In this document: one piece after another, positions 11,850-23,967 of the stretch
How positions within the stretch are numbered: position 1 is the stretch's first letter
Layout: each line of letters begins with the position of its first letter
NCBI GenBank assembly: GCA_015680685.1
Contig: MNCI01017476.1
Location: 1,165,695-1,229,694 of the forward strand
Direction of reading: 5' to 3'
Length of the DNA: 64,000 nucleotides
From: Gnetum montanum
Taxonomy: Eukaryota; Streptophyta; Gnetopsida; Gnetales; Gnetaceae
Notes under the pieces: generated by a model
What the model saw: the letters and a program-made list of their open reading frames with translations, nothing else
Database searches by the model: none
What the model was told of the DNA's origin: nothing
Position numbers and translations under genes: made by a program

Positions 11850-13665
11850 ATGCCTCTCCTACAAGATTACAATAATTCCACACTTAGTGAGGAAGTTCAT
11901 TGGAGAACCAACAAACTATATGATGATGAAGATTGGAGTACACAACCTGAAGTCGGGGTTTCTTATAAACATGAATGAAAACAACATCATCCCAACACAT
12001 GAAAGCATAACTTACCAGATGACGATGAACCCCTACTGGTCACTACAAGCCTAACGCAAATACAAGAGGCTGTTCGAATCTCCCGTAGGCATCGTAAAGA
12101 GAGCCATCTACCTAGGCTCGATTTAAATGAATTTCCTAAATTTTCAGGAGGCTATGACTTAGATCTGCATCAACATTTACAAGTCTTCTATGATGCTTGC
12201 ACATGGAATAACATTGATAATAGGTGGCAAAAACTTAAGCTCTTTCCTATGACACTCGTTGACCAAGCAAAAGTATGGTATAAATCATTAAAACCAAATT
12301 CGATACAACGCTGGTCAACAATGGTAGAATTATTTAACGAAAAATATCAAACCTATGCAAGAGTATCAGCCTTGAGGAAACAAATCCAAGGATGGAAACA
12401 AGCACAACATGAACCCTTGGACATGGCCTTAGAAAGATATTATGCACTGTTAAACAACTGTCCAGGCCATGGGTTCTCCGAGGAAAGGCTAATGTACCAT
12501 ATCATTGATGAGATGCATAATGAAATAAGAGAGACCTTCGGGATGTATGCCCAAGGTCAATTATATGAACTACGAACCCATCAAGTCCAAGAGCTTGTTA
12601 AGTGGATAGCAAAAGAAGAAGGAGAACTCGCTACATGGGAGAGTGTTGAAAAACATCAACAGGACCAAAATCTCAACTTAACAAAGGTCCATGATCATAA
12701 AAAGGAGAAATAAACCAATCTCAAGGTGGAAGAATCATCTTTGTCAATACAACAATCATTGGAAGAAGTTGAGACAAAGATTAATAAGATGTTGGAATGG
12801 ACGTATCAAAAGTGTGGAGAATTTATCAATGTTATTGGAGATAAAGTTTTGACAACCCAAGAAGCAAAAAAAATAGTAGAAAATTGAAAATAAGGGATAA
12901 GGAAAATAAGAGCTCAACTGCTAATCATGCATATGAATGCAACATATTCTTGTACGATCACCCCAAGGGCCAATGCCCAGTATTGTTACATTTACATGAG
13001 CATTGGGGAAACACATTACATCCAGAGTTCATACAGAGATACTTTGTTCAATCACAGTGGCAAAAATCCCAGTCGTAGGGGAGACCACCACTAGATTGGA
13101 GACATCCTTCATATCATCCGAATCCAAATGCTTATCTTGTTCAACATCCTGTTTCTCCAACTGGGCCAACACACTTTATCTCACCATAGTACCATTCTCC
13201 TCAATACTATCAACTCATGCCTCCAACACAACCACCACCTTGTGCACCTTATACTCCTCCCAACTTTCAACATTATCATCCTTTCCCTTAGCACAAGTCC
13301 CACACTGTGGTGCATCCTTATCTTCAAATTCAATGCCTCATGTTACTTCATCAAGGCCACCATCTAACACTCCAACAACCATATGGCCCAATGAACACAA
13401 CCATGGGAGGCATCATCCTAATCCTTGCATACCATCTAACAGTCCTAAATATCATAGTGGGTCAACTTATTATCATGGAACTACATCATATAAATTGCCC
13501 CACTATGCTCATTATAATCAAGTGTGTGAAACCCAATGGGGTAAGTATGACCAGACCCCAATATTTCCAAGATGCAAGGATCCCCATCGTCATTTATTAA
13601 TCCTTTCCATCCTCAACCGTTTAGCTATGAAGGATATTCCCCCTTCTAATACCAAGCAGGATTAA
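11850..13665 (+). pseudogene. gag of element A (degenerate)
   Basis: The start is the ATG at 11850 (MPLLQDYNN...), matching the start of gag in C (minus strand, ATG at 37096). The retrotransposon gag domain is open at 12249-12713: a W-Y-[KR]-S-L-K-P segment, then W-S-T-M-V-E-L-F, then L-R-[KR]-Q-I-Q-x-W-K-Q and a C-x-G-H-G-F-S-E-E-R-L block, the pattern of Athila-type capsid sequences. A vestige of the zinc-knuckle, C-N-I-F-L-Y-D-H-P-K-G-Q-C, is at 12940-12977; the second Cys found in G is absent. The tail is Pro/His/Thr-rich. In-frame stops (for example near 11976 and 12711) and frameshifts make it non-coding as it stands. Confidence 0.85.
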
Positions 13666-15046
13666 TAAATATTTTTCATTTTTCTTTAATTTTTCAGTTT
13701 TTGTTTTCCAATTTTTTCACTTTTCAACTTTTTGTTTTATCTTTTTATCTTTTTGTGTTTTTTTCTTTTTACATTTTTTGTAAGTAATCTCATCTATGAA
13801 TAAAACACTCATGTGGATCGTTGGTTGAGGTGTGTTTTATGTTTTCGTGTCTCAAGTGATTAATTATTTGGAATAGTGAGCCCATTACACCCACTCATCC
13901 ACTCTACAAATAAGAGGTTCTATTCGAGGGTACAGTGATATTCTTGACATTCTTAAAAACTTAAAATTAATTTTGTGTCCATTGTACCCAAAATGAAGAA
14001 GGATGGACCAAGAGGGAATAATTAGGGTGTGACATCAAGGGAACTTGCAGATTCTCTTTGGTGACATCTCTGGGAGTTATCATGCAATGTGGTTGTACTA
14101 AGATCCTTGTAGATCTAATGAAAAATGGGAGTAAGAGTAATCAAAAGGGCACTCAAAAATCCAATGTTATTCTAAGGGTTCCCACTAGAAATACATGCAC
14201 CCATGCCTGAAGGTTGATGGCTTCTCTGGATTCAGTATTCAAAGAAAAAGAGCAAAAGAAAAAAAAGAGGAAAAAGAAGTGTCATACAACAAAAATCACT
14301 CCTCCCTTGAACAAAATGCCAAGTGATCGTATGCCTTGTTGTTATGGTACTCTCATAGTTGCTTATCATGGGATGAAACAATGCGATGTTACTATTTAGA
14401 GGAATGGACTTGGTCCTGATCTTGGAACGATGGGTTAATGACATGTTAATCATGCTTTACACACAGGATTCATTGTGCCCTAGGTCAATTACCTCATGTC
14501 CCAATCTCTATGATCCCTTTCTATAGTTCATCTCATCTCACTATTCGTGTAATTTTAGCCCATGTCTCGTGTAGCATAGAATTTTCATCTCATTCCAGTG
14601 ATAATTACATGTGTGTGTTTTGTGGAGTTCGTGTGGATTACATTTAACCCTTCTAGTACCCACGGACACTTTAAGTGTAGTTACACAAGGGCATTATCGG
14701 TTGAAACCTGCTTTGGGGAGGACCCACTTGTGTAATTTTTATTATAATCTTCACTTAGGCCATAGCTCACACACACAATTTCTTACCCTTAGCATAATTT
14801 TTCATAACGTTCTTTCCCTACTATTATCCCTCTAAATTTCAACGTTCCAATGTACCATTACATACCCTTTTTCTTACCAAACCTTTTATTGATCAAATCC
14901 ACACCCTTATCATTCATGGTGCCTTTTGAATTAATGAAATTTCCCTAGAAAATCTTGATTATAGTCAATGTCCTTCATTTCCAACATTAATTTCAAGAAA
15001 ATCATTTAAAAATTCAGTATTTTCATGGTGTCTCATGTCACTAGGG
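13666..15046 (+). other. gag-to-extra-ORF spacer of element A
   Basis: Non-coding spacer standing where pol should be. It starts with the T-rich post-pol sequence (13676-13780), then blocks shared with C, D and B, including the hairpin at 14680-14736 and an A-rich run near 14235-14280. No protease, RT, RNase H or integrase motif is readable in any frame. Confidence 0.75.
14680..14736 (+). other. Conserved hairpin, copy in element A
   Basis: GTTACACAAG (14680-14689) pairs with CTTGTGTAAT (14727-14736) around 37 bases that start GGCATTAT and end GGACCCA. A short inner GG...CC pairing (about 14699-14709) is also present in the other copies. The three middle stem pairs differ from those in C, D and B yet remain complementary. 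Confidence 0.75.
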
Positions 15047-15134
15047 ACATGATATTGCGTACGCGATGTATCGTACATGATATCGCGTCACCGTAACCTA
15101 TAAATAGGTGACCCCCCCCCCCCCCCCCCCCCCC
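15047..15134 (+). promoter_or_regulatory. Internal LTR-U3-like promoter block with C23 tract
   Basis: This 60-70 bp block resembles the U3 just upstream of the LTR TATA box: GATATTGCG / GATATCGCG phrases (about 15050-15085) followed by TATAAATA (15100-15107) and then 23 C residues (15112-15134). It lies 460 bp before the start of the extra ORF. C lacks it at the same place. An internal promoter for the extra ORF is an inference; a chance remnant of a nested LTR is the alternative. Confidence 0.5.
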
Positions 15135-15597
15135 TCGCAACACTTAGCATCATTTCTTCCATTCACGCGGGGAAGTTTTTGAAAATTTTCTCTACGACTT
15201 GCAATTGAGCGAACCTTGCTTTTCTCACTCTATCTCGCTTGTTGATGCTCCGATTTTAATTCCATTTGAACCTGCTTGAACCTAGAGTGTTCAGCTTAGT
15301 TGTGGGGGAGGGACACTTGTCAAAAAGTTCCTTAACTTTTTTGAAATTTATCATCGCCCAAAGGACATCAATTAGGGTAATTAACTCTAACACTTAGAAT
15401 AATTGTGCCTAAAAATCATTTGACCCTTAGGTATACCGGGAGACTAAAATGGCAACCACCTACATCGCAGGACTCATTATTACATATTTTTGGGCACTAT
15501 CACACATGATAACATAAGATCATTAATAAAGGCAAGTAGTAAGATATAACTTGACTTCAAAAACAACCTTACTAACACTTGGCTTGTGTGATTGCAG
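15135..15597 (+). other. Leader region and 3' splice-site-like sequence before extra ORF, element A
   Basis: No ORF is seen. Its end, 'tgtgtgattgcag' (15585-15597), is a good plant intron acceptor and is directly followed by ATG at 15598. C has the same arrangement on the minus strand ('tgtgtgattatag' then ATG at 32381). In Athila and Bagy-2-like elements the env-like ORF is known to be expressed from spliced RNA; that this applies here is inference. Confidence 0.55.
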
Positions 15598-18264
15598 ATG
15601 GCCCCGATACATGGACAATAGGAGGGTCCTACCCAAGGTGGAAAGAAACGATCTCAGAGGGGTGGAAGACAAGGTCCTGCTGGACAACATGCAGAATAGG
15701 AGGAGCAATCATTCAACATTCATGAAGATGAACCTCCTAGCAGATGGTCCGGGCAGGCAGAAGGATGACCTACTGTAGCACCTGAACTAGGACAACAACT
15801 CATGTTGCCCCAAGATTGTGTTTAGGCTATCCATGAGAAGTCCACATTCGCTTCGGTGATTGTGGAGTTGAACTGTGAATCATTCGCAGAGTTCACTCCT
15901 AAGGTCATTAGGGATAACCTGTCTCCCTTATGGCTTATCCTCTCTAAAAGTGGTACCTAGTACCTAGGAGAGACATACCAATTTTGGAACAATAGGGAGC
16001 AAGGCACCACGGTTAATATTTGTGGTGTGATAGTTGACTTCTCTGCGCTGGCCATTTTGGAAGTGTTAAACCTTCCAAATACAGGGCCCCAGGTTGCTCG
16101 GTTATCCACCCGTTCATACCCCGATGTGTGAAAGGATTGGTTGGAGAAGACTTATGGCAGAGATAAAGCATTTGGTGAATTGACGATGGAAGAGAGGATT
16201 TACTTTAAAATTGGAACATATCACCTCTTCCCCACAAAGTGCTTAAAAAGGATATTGACATATGCGGCTAGAGGATGTGTAGTGTTGATGGGAAAGGTTA
16301 ACGCTAACTTAGCCCATCTATATTTGATAGAGATCCTAAGGCGGTTCGAAGAACGAAAGATAGGGAAGATGGTATTTCCTTTTCCTTGTCTCATCAGAAA
16401 GCTTTGCCAACGTGCTGGTATTCAGGGGTACACCAATGACATCCTCCAAAAAGCCTAGACTACTTTATATGCTAAATTGCTAAAAGCGCCAGCTCCAAGG
16501 AAAAGCACTGGCAAGGAGCTAGGACCAGAACAAGAAGAAGAATAGATGGCCAGACCCAGTCAACCTCTAGCCATGAGTCCCAGCCAACAACAAGAAGTAG
16601 GGCCTAGCACAAGCCAGGATCAGCTGCCACTGCTGCAAGACTGCCGACCATCGATGAGCCATCTTAAGGCCATCGCTAAGATAGTCAATTGGGGAAGTCG
16701 TGATGACGCAAACCTCTTCCATGTCATCAATGATGCCAGGCAGCCTACGATTTCATTAGATCATGCAAGCAGGAAAGTATCTAGTCAAATAGGAGGAGGG
16801 AAAAGTATATGGTCACAACAGATCTCAGGAAACGTGGAATCTTTCCAAGTGTAGTTAGAGACTGGTGAAGGGGCCACCGTGGTGGTCATGCAACACTAGA
16901 ATGCCACAGGAGCTATAGAAGTGGTCGTGGACCACATCAAAGAATCCTTCAATGTACCTATTGTGCCACCAGCAGATCTCTCAAGAGCATGGGATGCTCA
17001 AACTTTGGCTAGAAACTTAATGACTCCTGCGGAACATGAGGATGCACTTGATCAATTGCTCCAAATAGGGCAAGTAATGACATCCCTATTTGACATTCCT
17101 CAAGATGTTACAGCAATTCAGTTAGACCTCATTTCCACAAAGGGGAAGCTAGTCTTCACAGAAGTAAGGGAAAAGCATGCTGAAGCTAAAGTGTAGAAAC
17201 TACAAGAGAAGCTCATGGCCTTACAAGCAGCATAGCAGGACCCTCTATAATTTGTTCCCGCAGACCAGCTAGAAAACTTTAGAACCAAACAGCTAACCAA
17301 GTTAATCGCAGAGAATAAAAGGATGGCCAATGAGAAAGAGAAGGCTATTTGGGATGCCTCCATAGCACAAGTGCAAACCCATGCGCATCTTAAGGCACTT
17401 AAGGCCTTACAAGAAGAAAACAAGAAGCTGGTTGTAGACAATCTTTGGTTAACCATTATAGAAAAGAAAAAGAACATTCTCAATGAACACTTTCATTAAT
17501 TACGAGAACAATTCATCGAGGTCAACCGAGACGTGAGTCGTTTAGCTAGAGAAAATCGAACCCTCTCGATGGAGGAGGTACACGCCATTTGTCAAAAGTT
17601 AGCAATTAAGATAAGCACGTGGTAAAACGAAGCTAAATGACATCAGAAGCTGAAGGAGCACTTCTGTGATCAGGTGGAGATGTATAAATAGATCCTTGAA
17701 AAGGAGATCCATATGGCCAAGGCCCAAATCAACACTATCAGTGCTCAACACACTGATTGGCGAGCCATATTGGACATATATGGCTTCGCCCACCAAGCGG
17801 AAGTTAAGAACCGAGACCTGCAGATTCAACACTTGATAGAGTACATGGAGTTCAAAAACCTAAGATATGCCAACCTTGCCATGTTAACAGTAGGGCACCC
17901 AAGGTTAGAGCTTGAGCAGCAGATAGCAACCACCCACATCAAATACGAAGCAGAATTTGAAGAACGCAAGAAGCTGTTGGAAAAACTGGATGTTGCAAGT
18001 TCTAAACTTGAGGTGGTAAAAGCCAGCTACCAGGGACAAAAAGATGTCACAACTGACTTGGCTCAATAGCTAATGAACCTTCATGAATACAAGAACAAAG
18101 CCAAATCCTATGAGGAGGAACGACGGGTGTTCGCGGCTTGGTATGTCAAGGCCAACCAAATGTTCCCGCAACTACCCTATCCGTGGGTGGTGCCAACTCC
18201 ATCAAACATTGGAACATTAGCATGGATAGCACAAGACCCTCGAACTAAAGAGGAGAAGCTCTAG
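15598..18264 (+). pseudogene. Extra ORF of element A (env position; plant-transposon-like domain plus coiled coil)
   Basis: Starts at ATG 15598 (MAPIHGQ...), right after the acceptor-like AG. The first part (about 15850-16458) reads C-E-S-F-A-E-F-T, then L-E-V-L-N-L-P, then Y-F-K-I-G-T-Y-H-L-F-P-T-K, then F-P-C-L-I-R-K-L-C-Q-R-A-G-I. That order resembles the domain called 'putative plant transposon protein', often found in plant retroelement proteins. The second part (16546-18264) is Gln/Ser-rich, then long E/K-rich coiled-coil-like stretches, ending F-P-Q-L-P-Y-P-W-V-V-P-T-P-S. About ten in-frame stops, mostly single-base C-to-T type, break it. No membrane segment or signal peptide is evident, so 'envelope' is not supported. 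A decayed homologue is at 20970-23640 and a deleted one at 31990-32381. Confidence 0.65.
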
Positions 18265-18524
18265 GCCATACTTCAGTGTCATCAAACCTCAAAACCTAGA
18301 GCACAAGACAAAGGGAAGGCACCAATGGAGGAGTCACTGCCACCAGGAACTATATGAGTTCCAAATTTTTGTAGTTATAGCATATTCTGTGTGTTGTGTC
18401 TTTATTTTGTTTTCTTCCCACACTGCAGCATCATCCCATTTCTTTTTCCATCTAATAGCCCCATACCTATCCACTATGTAACCATGGTAACTTGAGGACG
18501 AGTTTTTATTCAGTCGTGGGGGTA
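18265..18524 (+). other. 3' untranslated region and polypurine tract, element A
   Basis: Non-coding. It ends in GTGGGGGTA (18516-18524), directly before the 3' LTR, the usual place of the plus-strand primer. The phrase 'gagtttttattcagtcgtggg' (broken across the clan) recurs before the LTRs of D and C. Confidence 0.75.
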
Positions 18525-19339
18525 TGATGGAACGTGATATTGCATGGGCCATGATATCGCATCTTTCCCTGCGATATCGCATACGCGATATCACAGTCCA
18601 TTTCTAGTTCTATAAATAAGAGATGGCTCTGCCTTGTTTCATAACATAGAGTTAGATAGTAGCAAAACTCTGCTAGTTTGATCCCTCCAGAGATAGATTA
18701 TTTTCCAGTGTATACATACAGTGTGGTGAATGTAATTGTACAGCATCCTTTATTCAAGTTTGACGTACTTGGACATGCACATGACTAGAAATAAAGATCG
18801 AGATTACTTCATCATTGTAGCATTCACTCTATTTATTTATTTATTTAATCATTATTTACTGCTTTCCTAGTTAATACTCTCTCACCCTTAAACTCATGTT
18901 AAAACACAGAATGAGTACGACTTGATTACGAGCATTTAAGTGTGACTAATTGGTAACCCAGTGGCATACCTAGGATCTATGCTTGGTAATCCCAGTGGTA
19001 GTTATGCACGAGGTCCAAGATGTGTACGAATGATCAAGGAACAGATGCTCATCGCACTTAGGCTAGATTAGATTCTCTTACCCTTTCCTCCTAGCTTAGT
19101 TAAGATTACCTTCCATTGCCTTCAGGAGTAGCATTAGATTAGGAACACATCATACACCTCACTCTAGACTAAACCATACGTGACAAAGCTAAAGTAGTCC
19201 AAGTGGGAAGATAGTGAACTGCGACCTAAGGTTAACAATTTATGTGCCACAACTAGTCTGTCTGTGGAGTTCGACTAGATCACGCGTGAAAATGCTCATA
19301 TTCATATGGTTGAGTGTAGGGGTATCTCGCCACTCATCA
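18525..19339 (+). repeat. 3' LTR of element A
   Basis: 815 bp, TGATGGAA...CACTCATCA, followed by the target duplication GACTT. TATA box at 18611-18618. It is collinear with the 5' LTR; differences such as CGCAG/CACAG and GGCGTACC/GGCATACC are CpG-type transitions. Confidence 0.92.
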
Positions 19340-20003
19340 GACTTCCTCTATGGATCTTACTACTTCCTTTGGTTATGTCATTACTCATCTTTTAATTGTG
19401 CTAGAAGCATGTTTTTTTTATAAGAATTATTACCTTACAATGTCACTAGAATGGCATGTTATCTATGCCTAAAGTTAGTCCTCTGGTAAGGATAATGCAA
19501 TAATTAATTAGTTAACATATAAAAAATATTCTTCAGATATCACTAGAAAGACATGTTACCCATGCCTAAAGACATCCCTCTAGTCAATGGCCAAGAGTCC
19601 TCAAACTAAATATTGCAATTAATCAAATAATTTCTTACTTTCTTCCTTATTTCCTTTTGTGTGAAGTGATGGTGCTTTCATGTGGTTTTGGTTGGTCTTA
19701 TGGTGATAGATTCAAGATGATATAATCTATTGTCACTAGTAAGGTATGGAATTGGTTTGAAACTTGGATAGTTAGGTATGATGGTCATTGTAACCACAAT
19801 CAACACAAGAACCTATTGTGAACATGGTAAGGTATCTCATACCTCAATCTCTACATTTTCTTATCATTCCATTTCCACCTCACTATATGATATGATTATG
19901 TGCCTAATGGTTTTATTTAAAACTATGTAAAATCTTGATATTAATAGAAATGTGGGTTTTGAACATAGATTTAATCAACATTTAATTTAATGTGCCCATG
20001 GAT

Positions 20004-20146
20004 AGGGGTGCTAGAAACTTGGAGGAGTTATAATATAGTTCAATAAGAGCTTTTATAACTTAACATTGCCCACTATAATTGAACCCATGACTTAGAACTT
20101 TTAAATTAAGAGTCTTAAAATTAGGCTAACACTTCATTATTCATAT
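20004..20146 (-). mobile_element. SINE-like insertion in B spacer
   Basis: Its sequence, including 'attgaacccatgactt' (a reversed Pol III B-box-like GGTTCAAT), is homologous to 48380-48497. Flanks 'atgtgcccatgga' and 'atatgcccatgaa' look like a diverged target duplication. It interrupts the block that in A and D directly precedes the hairpin. Boundaries are approximate. Confidence 0.5.
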
Positions 20147-20169
20147 GCCCATGAACACATTATGTGATA

Positions 20170-20226
20170 GTTATATAAGGGCATTTCATATAGGAGCCTA
20201 CTTTAAATAGGATCCACTCATATAAC
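20170..20226 (+). other. Conserved hairpin, copy in element B
   Basis: GTTATATAAG (20170-20179) pairs with CTCATATAAC (20217-20226), with one A-C mismatch. The loop starts GGCATTTC and ends GGATCCA, as in the other copies. It is the most decayed of the four and lies in the oldest element. Confidence 0.6.
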
Positions 20227-20969
20227 ATATAGAGATTTGATCTATAAACCATCCTGACATGCTAATTCATTCTAAGCATATCTTAATTAATCATTTTTCT
20301 TCACCAATCTTTCATTTTCTCTTTATTCTATGGAAAAATCAATTTGATAACTCCAATTTTTATGATTCATGCTTATTAAACCTTCTTTTGGCTCTCAACA
20401 ACCCTAAAATCTTCCAAATTTTCTTATTAAAAATTTATGAAAAATCAAATAAAATTAATCAAAACAACCTCATTGGTACAAGTTAATATGTTGAGAAAGC
20501 TCCGTGGATGCATCAACATCAACACAATAGAAAATTACTATATATACCCACTACACTTAGGTAATTTTTCCACATTTCACTCATCTTTCAAGGAGAATTT
20601 TTATCATTTTAGAAAGCTGAAGCCTTTTAACAATGATATCTTGTAAACTAAACCTTTGATTCAACCTATTCAAAAACTTGTGAGCTCCCAAAGTTGAGCT
20701 CTACGTCATGTGGGTAGGATACCTATGGTTTGAAATCCTTAAGAGACTATATATTTTGAACAACTAAGGTTGCTAACACTAGTAATGATTAAAATAATGT
20801 AAAACTTAAGGATAACTAGTAGCCTTAAGACCTCTAGGGTGATAGACTCCAATACTTAGGAATGTTAGTGCTAAAATATTTTGAAATTAAATTCAAAGAA
20901 TTATCAAAGGTTACGATACTTAGAAATAATAACTAAGAACTAACAATTTATCATTCACATAATTGCATA

Positions 20970-23640
20970 TGATAGCTAAAAAAGTTTTGAAGGTAGATAT
21001 TCTATCATAGAGAAGGACGAAATGACTAAGAGGAGGATGTGAACAAGGATGTAAACAGTCACAAACTAAGACTGAAGTAACTCATGCAATTGAGCCCACA
21101 AGAGAGGGATCTAGGATGGAATTTATTGGGTAGATTCCCACCACAAAGATAAGGTAATCAAGATAGGATAAGATGCTTAGGAAGAGACCTACTCTCAAAG
21201 TAAATTTTGCTAAAGCATGCTTTATAAAGATCAAAAACCAAGGAGATTTAAAGTAATATTCTCTAAGAACCAACTTTTGGATCTTTTTTAGAGTTTACAT
21301 CCAAAGAGATTTAATAACAACTATAGGTATCTCCATTATGCTCCATCATTTTAATCAATAAAAAGTGTTATCTTGGAGAGACATATATCTTCTAGAATAA
21401 TCACGAAGGAGATGCCACTATTAAGATCAAGGATATTATCATCTCTTATTCAGTGGATATCATCACAAAGGCCCTAGGGATCCAAAATATGGAACCCAAA
21501 TTGGCAGAACTATCCATGTAATTAGGCATTGAGAGTAAGAAGGAGTGAACCCAAAGATGTTATAGAGTTGAGAAAAATGAGTATGGTGCTATTACCTAAG
21601 TATAGAGAATCTACTTCAAGATCACTATGTATCATTTAAATCCCATGATATAACCTAGCAAGGTGACATCTTTCTTTGTGAAGGCTTATGTTTCACTTAG
21701 TAGGAAATCCTCTATCTACTTACCACAACTCATCTTCTTAGAAATTGAGAAATGCTTTAAGGAAAATGATAAAGGTAGGAAAACACTCCTCTTTTTGTTC
21801 CTTATTAGAAAATTATGTAGAAGGGAAGGAGATATCCACTACTTTAATTACATTTTCTATAGGGTCACCATAACATCTTGATAGGAAATGATAAAAGAGA
21901 AGCCACCTCTAAGGCTTCAATAATATGTTTCACCTTCATGAGTAGAAACAAGGGATGTTGTAGAAACTTGAAGTGTTGGAGTTATAAGTAGGCAACAAAA
22001 AACATCATGGCATGCACCTACATGAGGAGTGAAAGATTATCATCTTACCATGATCCATCTTAATGAAGTTGTAAGAACCATTAGCTCATAAAAGGATGAT
22101 CTCTCCAACTTATTCACTACACAATGTAGCCAAGATGCTATGCAAACTAACCCAACTAGAACAAGTGTTACAGTATCCCTACTTGTGAAAAAAATTTTAA
22201 AAATCTTGGAAAATGCTACAACCTTCTCTATGATGCTTAATAAAGGGAAGGAAGCCATTGTAGTTATAGTCCAAACAATAATAGATGTGGTAGTGAACTA
22301 CATAGGTGGACCATTAAAGATTCCTATAGCACAAATACATGATTTTCTACTGTGAAAAACATTCAAATATCTATAAAAACCATATCATATGTAATGAGTG
22401 TATCATAATATGAATAAGTGCTACAAAGACAAATGAGTGTTAAGCCATTGATTTTGGATGGCTTTGACATCCTAAAAGACATCTCATCTAGCTAGTTCCA
22501 TTCATTTAGACAAGGGGTAAGTTGATCATTACTGAGACATAACTTTATGAGGATACCTCACTTAATCAATAATTCATAGATAAAATTTCATAGTTAAGCA
22601 TCTCCCTATCAAATTTTCTTTTTCATCAGCTAAGCCTTACAAGGAATAAGACCTTCAAGCAACTCAATAATAAATAGTAGTAAGTGAAGATGGAGAAGGA
22701 GAAAGCCACTTGGAATGTGTCCTTAATAGAAGCAATATAAAATGGATCAAAAAAGGATCTTTTCATGGTGTGTAAAGAGAATAGAGAATTAGCCAAAGAA
22801 AATAGATGATTACTTAAGGTAGAAGCAAAAGAAATAAATGGAGTAATACCTTAAGCAATAGTAGGAGCAATTACCAAAAGTTAATCCAAACAAATAAAGG
22901 TTGAAAGTAGAGAACACATATCTTGTAATGGAGGAGGTGTGTGCCATTAACCAAAAAACAACAATCAAGATTACTACCTAGATGAATGAGGCCCTAAAGT
23001 ATGAGAAACTTAAAAAGCAATACAAGGGCATGTAGAAGGAGATCAATGAGAAAGAGATCTAACTAGCCAAGGCAAAGATAAACCAAGAACTCAAGTAGCT
23101 CCAAGGTGTTTCATCGCAGCCCATCATTGATGGAATAAATGCATACAACTAAGTTGATATCTTTATGAAGGAGCTACAAATAGAAGAAATGACCAAGTAC
23201 GTGGATCCTTCCAACCTCTAATATGCTGATTTATTAATGCTCACTATTGGGAGGCTAAAGATAAAGTTGGAAAGTAGGTAACTAGGTCATACTTATTGTA
23301 TTAGAATGAATACGAGCTCCATAGGGAAGTGTGCCAAAAGCTAGAGATAGTTAACATGGAGCTTGAGGTCCTAAAGATAAGGTTCAAAGATCAAAGGATC
23401 ATTGCTAAAAGTATGACCAAGAGAATGATAGACTACTAAGAGCTAAAAGACACTATTAACTTGTTCAATATCAAATAAAAACAATTTTCTGCCTAATTTC
23501 TTAATGCACATAAGATGTTTCCAACTTTATTATATCCTTAAGAGGTACCTACAATAGCTAATCTAGATGAATTAGCCTAGATAACTCAAGTTCCTAGGAC
23601 AAAAGAAGAAAAAATGAGAGCACTAATTTATGCATTTTAA
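20970..23640 (+). pseudogene. Decayed extra ORF of element B
   Basis: Patches match the extra ORF of A in the same order: at 21700-21840 an L-I-F-L-E-I-E-K-C-F then F-L-I-R-K-L-C-R-R segment equals the A segment near 16320-16420; at 22640-23460 the E/K-rich coiled-coil-like part; at 23510-23560 the F-P-x-L-like segment. Stops occur every few codons. It lies downstream of integrase in the position where Athila elements carry an env-like ORF. No transmembrane segment is seen. Confidence 0.65.
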
Positions 23641-23967
23641 CTAAGAGCAATAGTTGTAGTAATGGTAGGAAAGCCACAACCACCACTAAGGTGTGAGAAG
23701 CCATTACAAGAGTAGTCATAGAAGCCACCATTTCCTAGAATCACATAAGATATATACCTTGGTTAATTTTGTACATATGTGCATAATTTTTGTAAGGACA
23801 ATGTATTCGGTTTTGTTAAAGGTTAAATTTGTAAAAACACTCAAATAAATTTTGTAATATAACAATTTAGTTAGCTAGTTGACGTCAAGTCATCCCACAA
23901 TTTTGCACACAAACTTGGTCCCAATTTTATTAACTCAAGGATGATCTTTCAATCAATTGTGAGGGTA

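Larger units (their letters stand above)
10893..19339 (+). mobile_element. Element A, full-length non-autonomous Athila-like LTR retrotransposon
   Basis: Both LTRs (816 and 815 bp), a tRNA-Asp-type PBS, a polypurine tract and a perfect 5-bp target duplication GACTT (10888-10892 and 19340-19344) are present, so the 8447-bp boundaries are secure. Inside are a gag with a few stops, a spacer with the conserved hairpin, an LTR-like promoter block with a C23 tract, and the extra ORF. Protease, RT, RNase H and integrase are absent: the gag end passes directly into the post-pol spacer near 13670. Mobilisation in trans by an autonomous relative is implied. The LTRs differ by roughly 5-12% in stretches compared by eye, many at CpG sites. 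Confidence 0.9.

Noticed and set aside
15047-15480. A complete nested solo LTR inside element A
   Set aside because: No TGATGAG start, no CTCATCA end and no target duplication were found around it; only the TATA-side core is similar.
15598-18264. Calling the extra ORF an envelope gene
   Set aside because: No signal peptide, membrane segment or cleavage site is visible; only its position is env-like.
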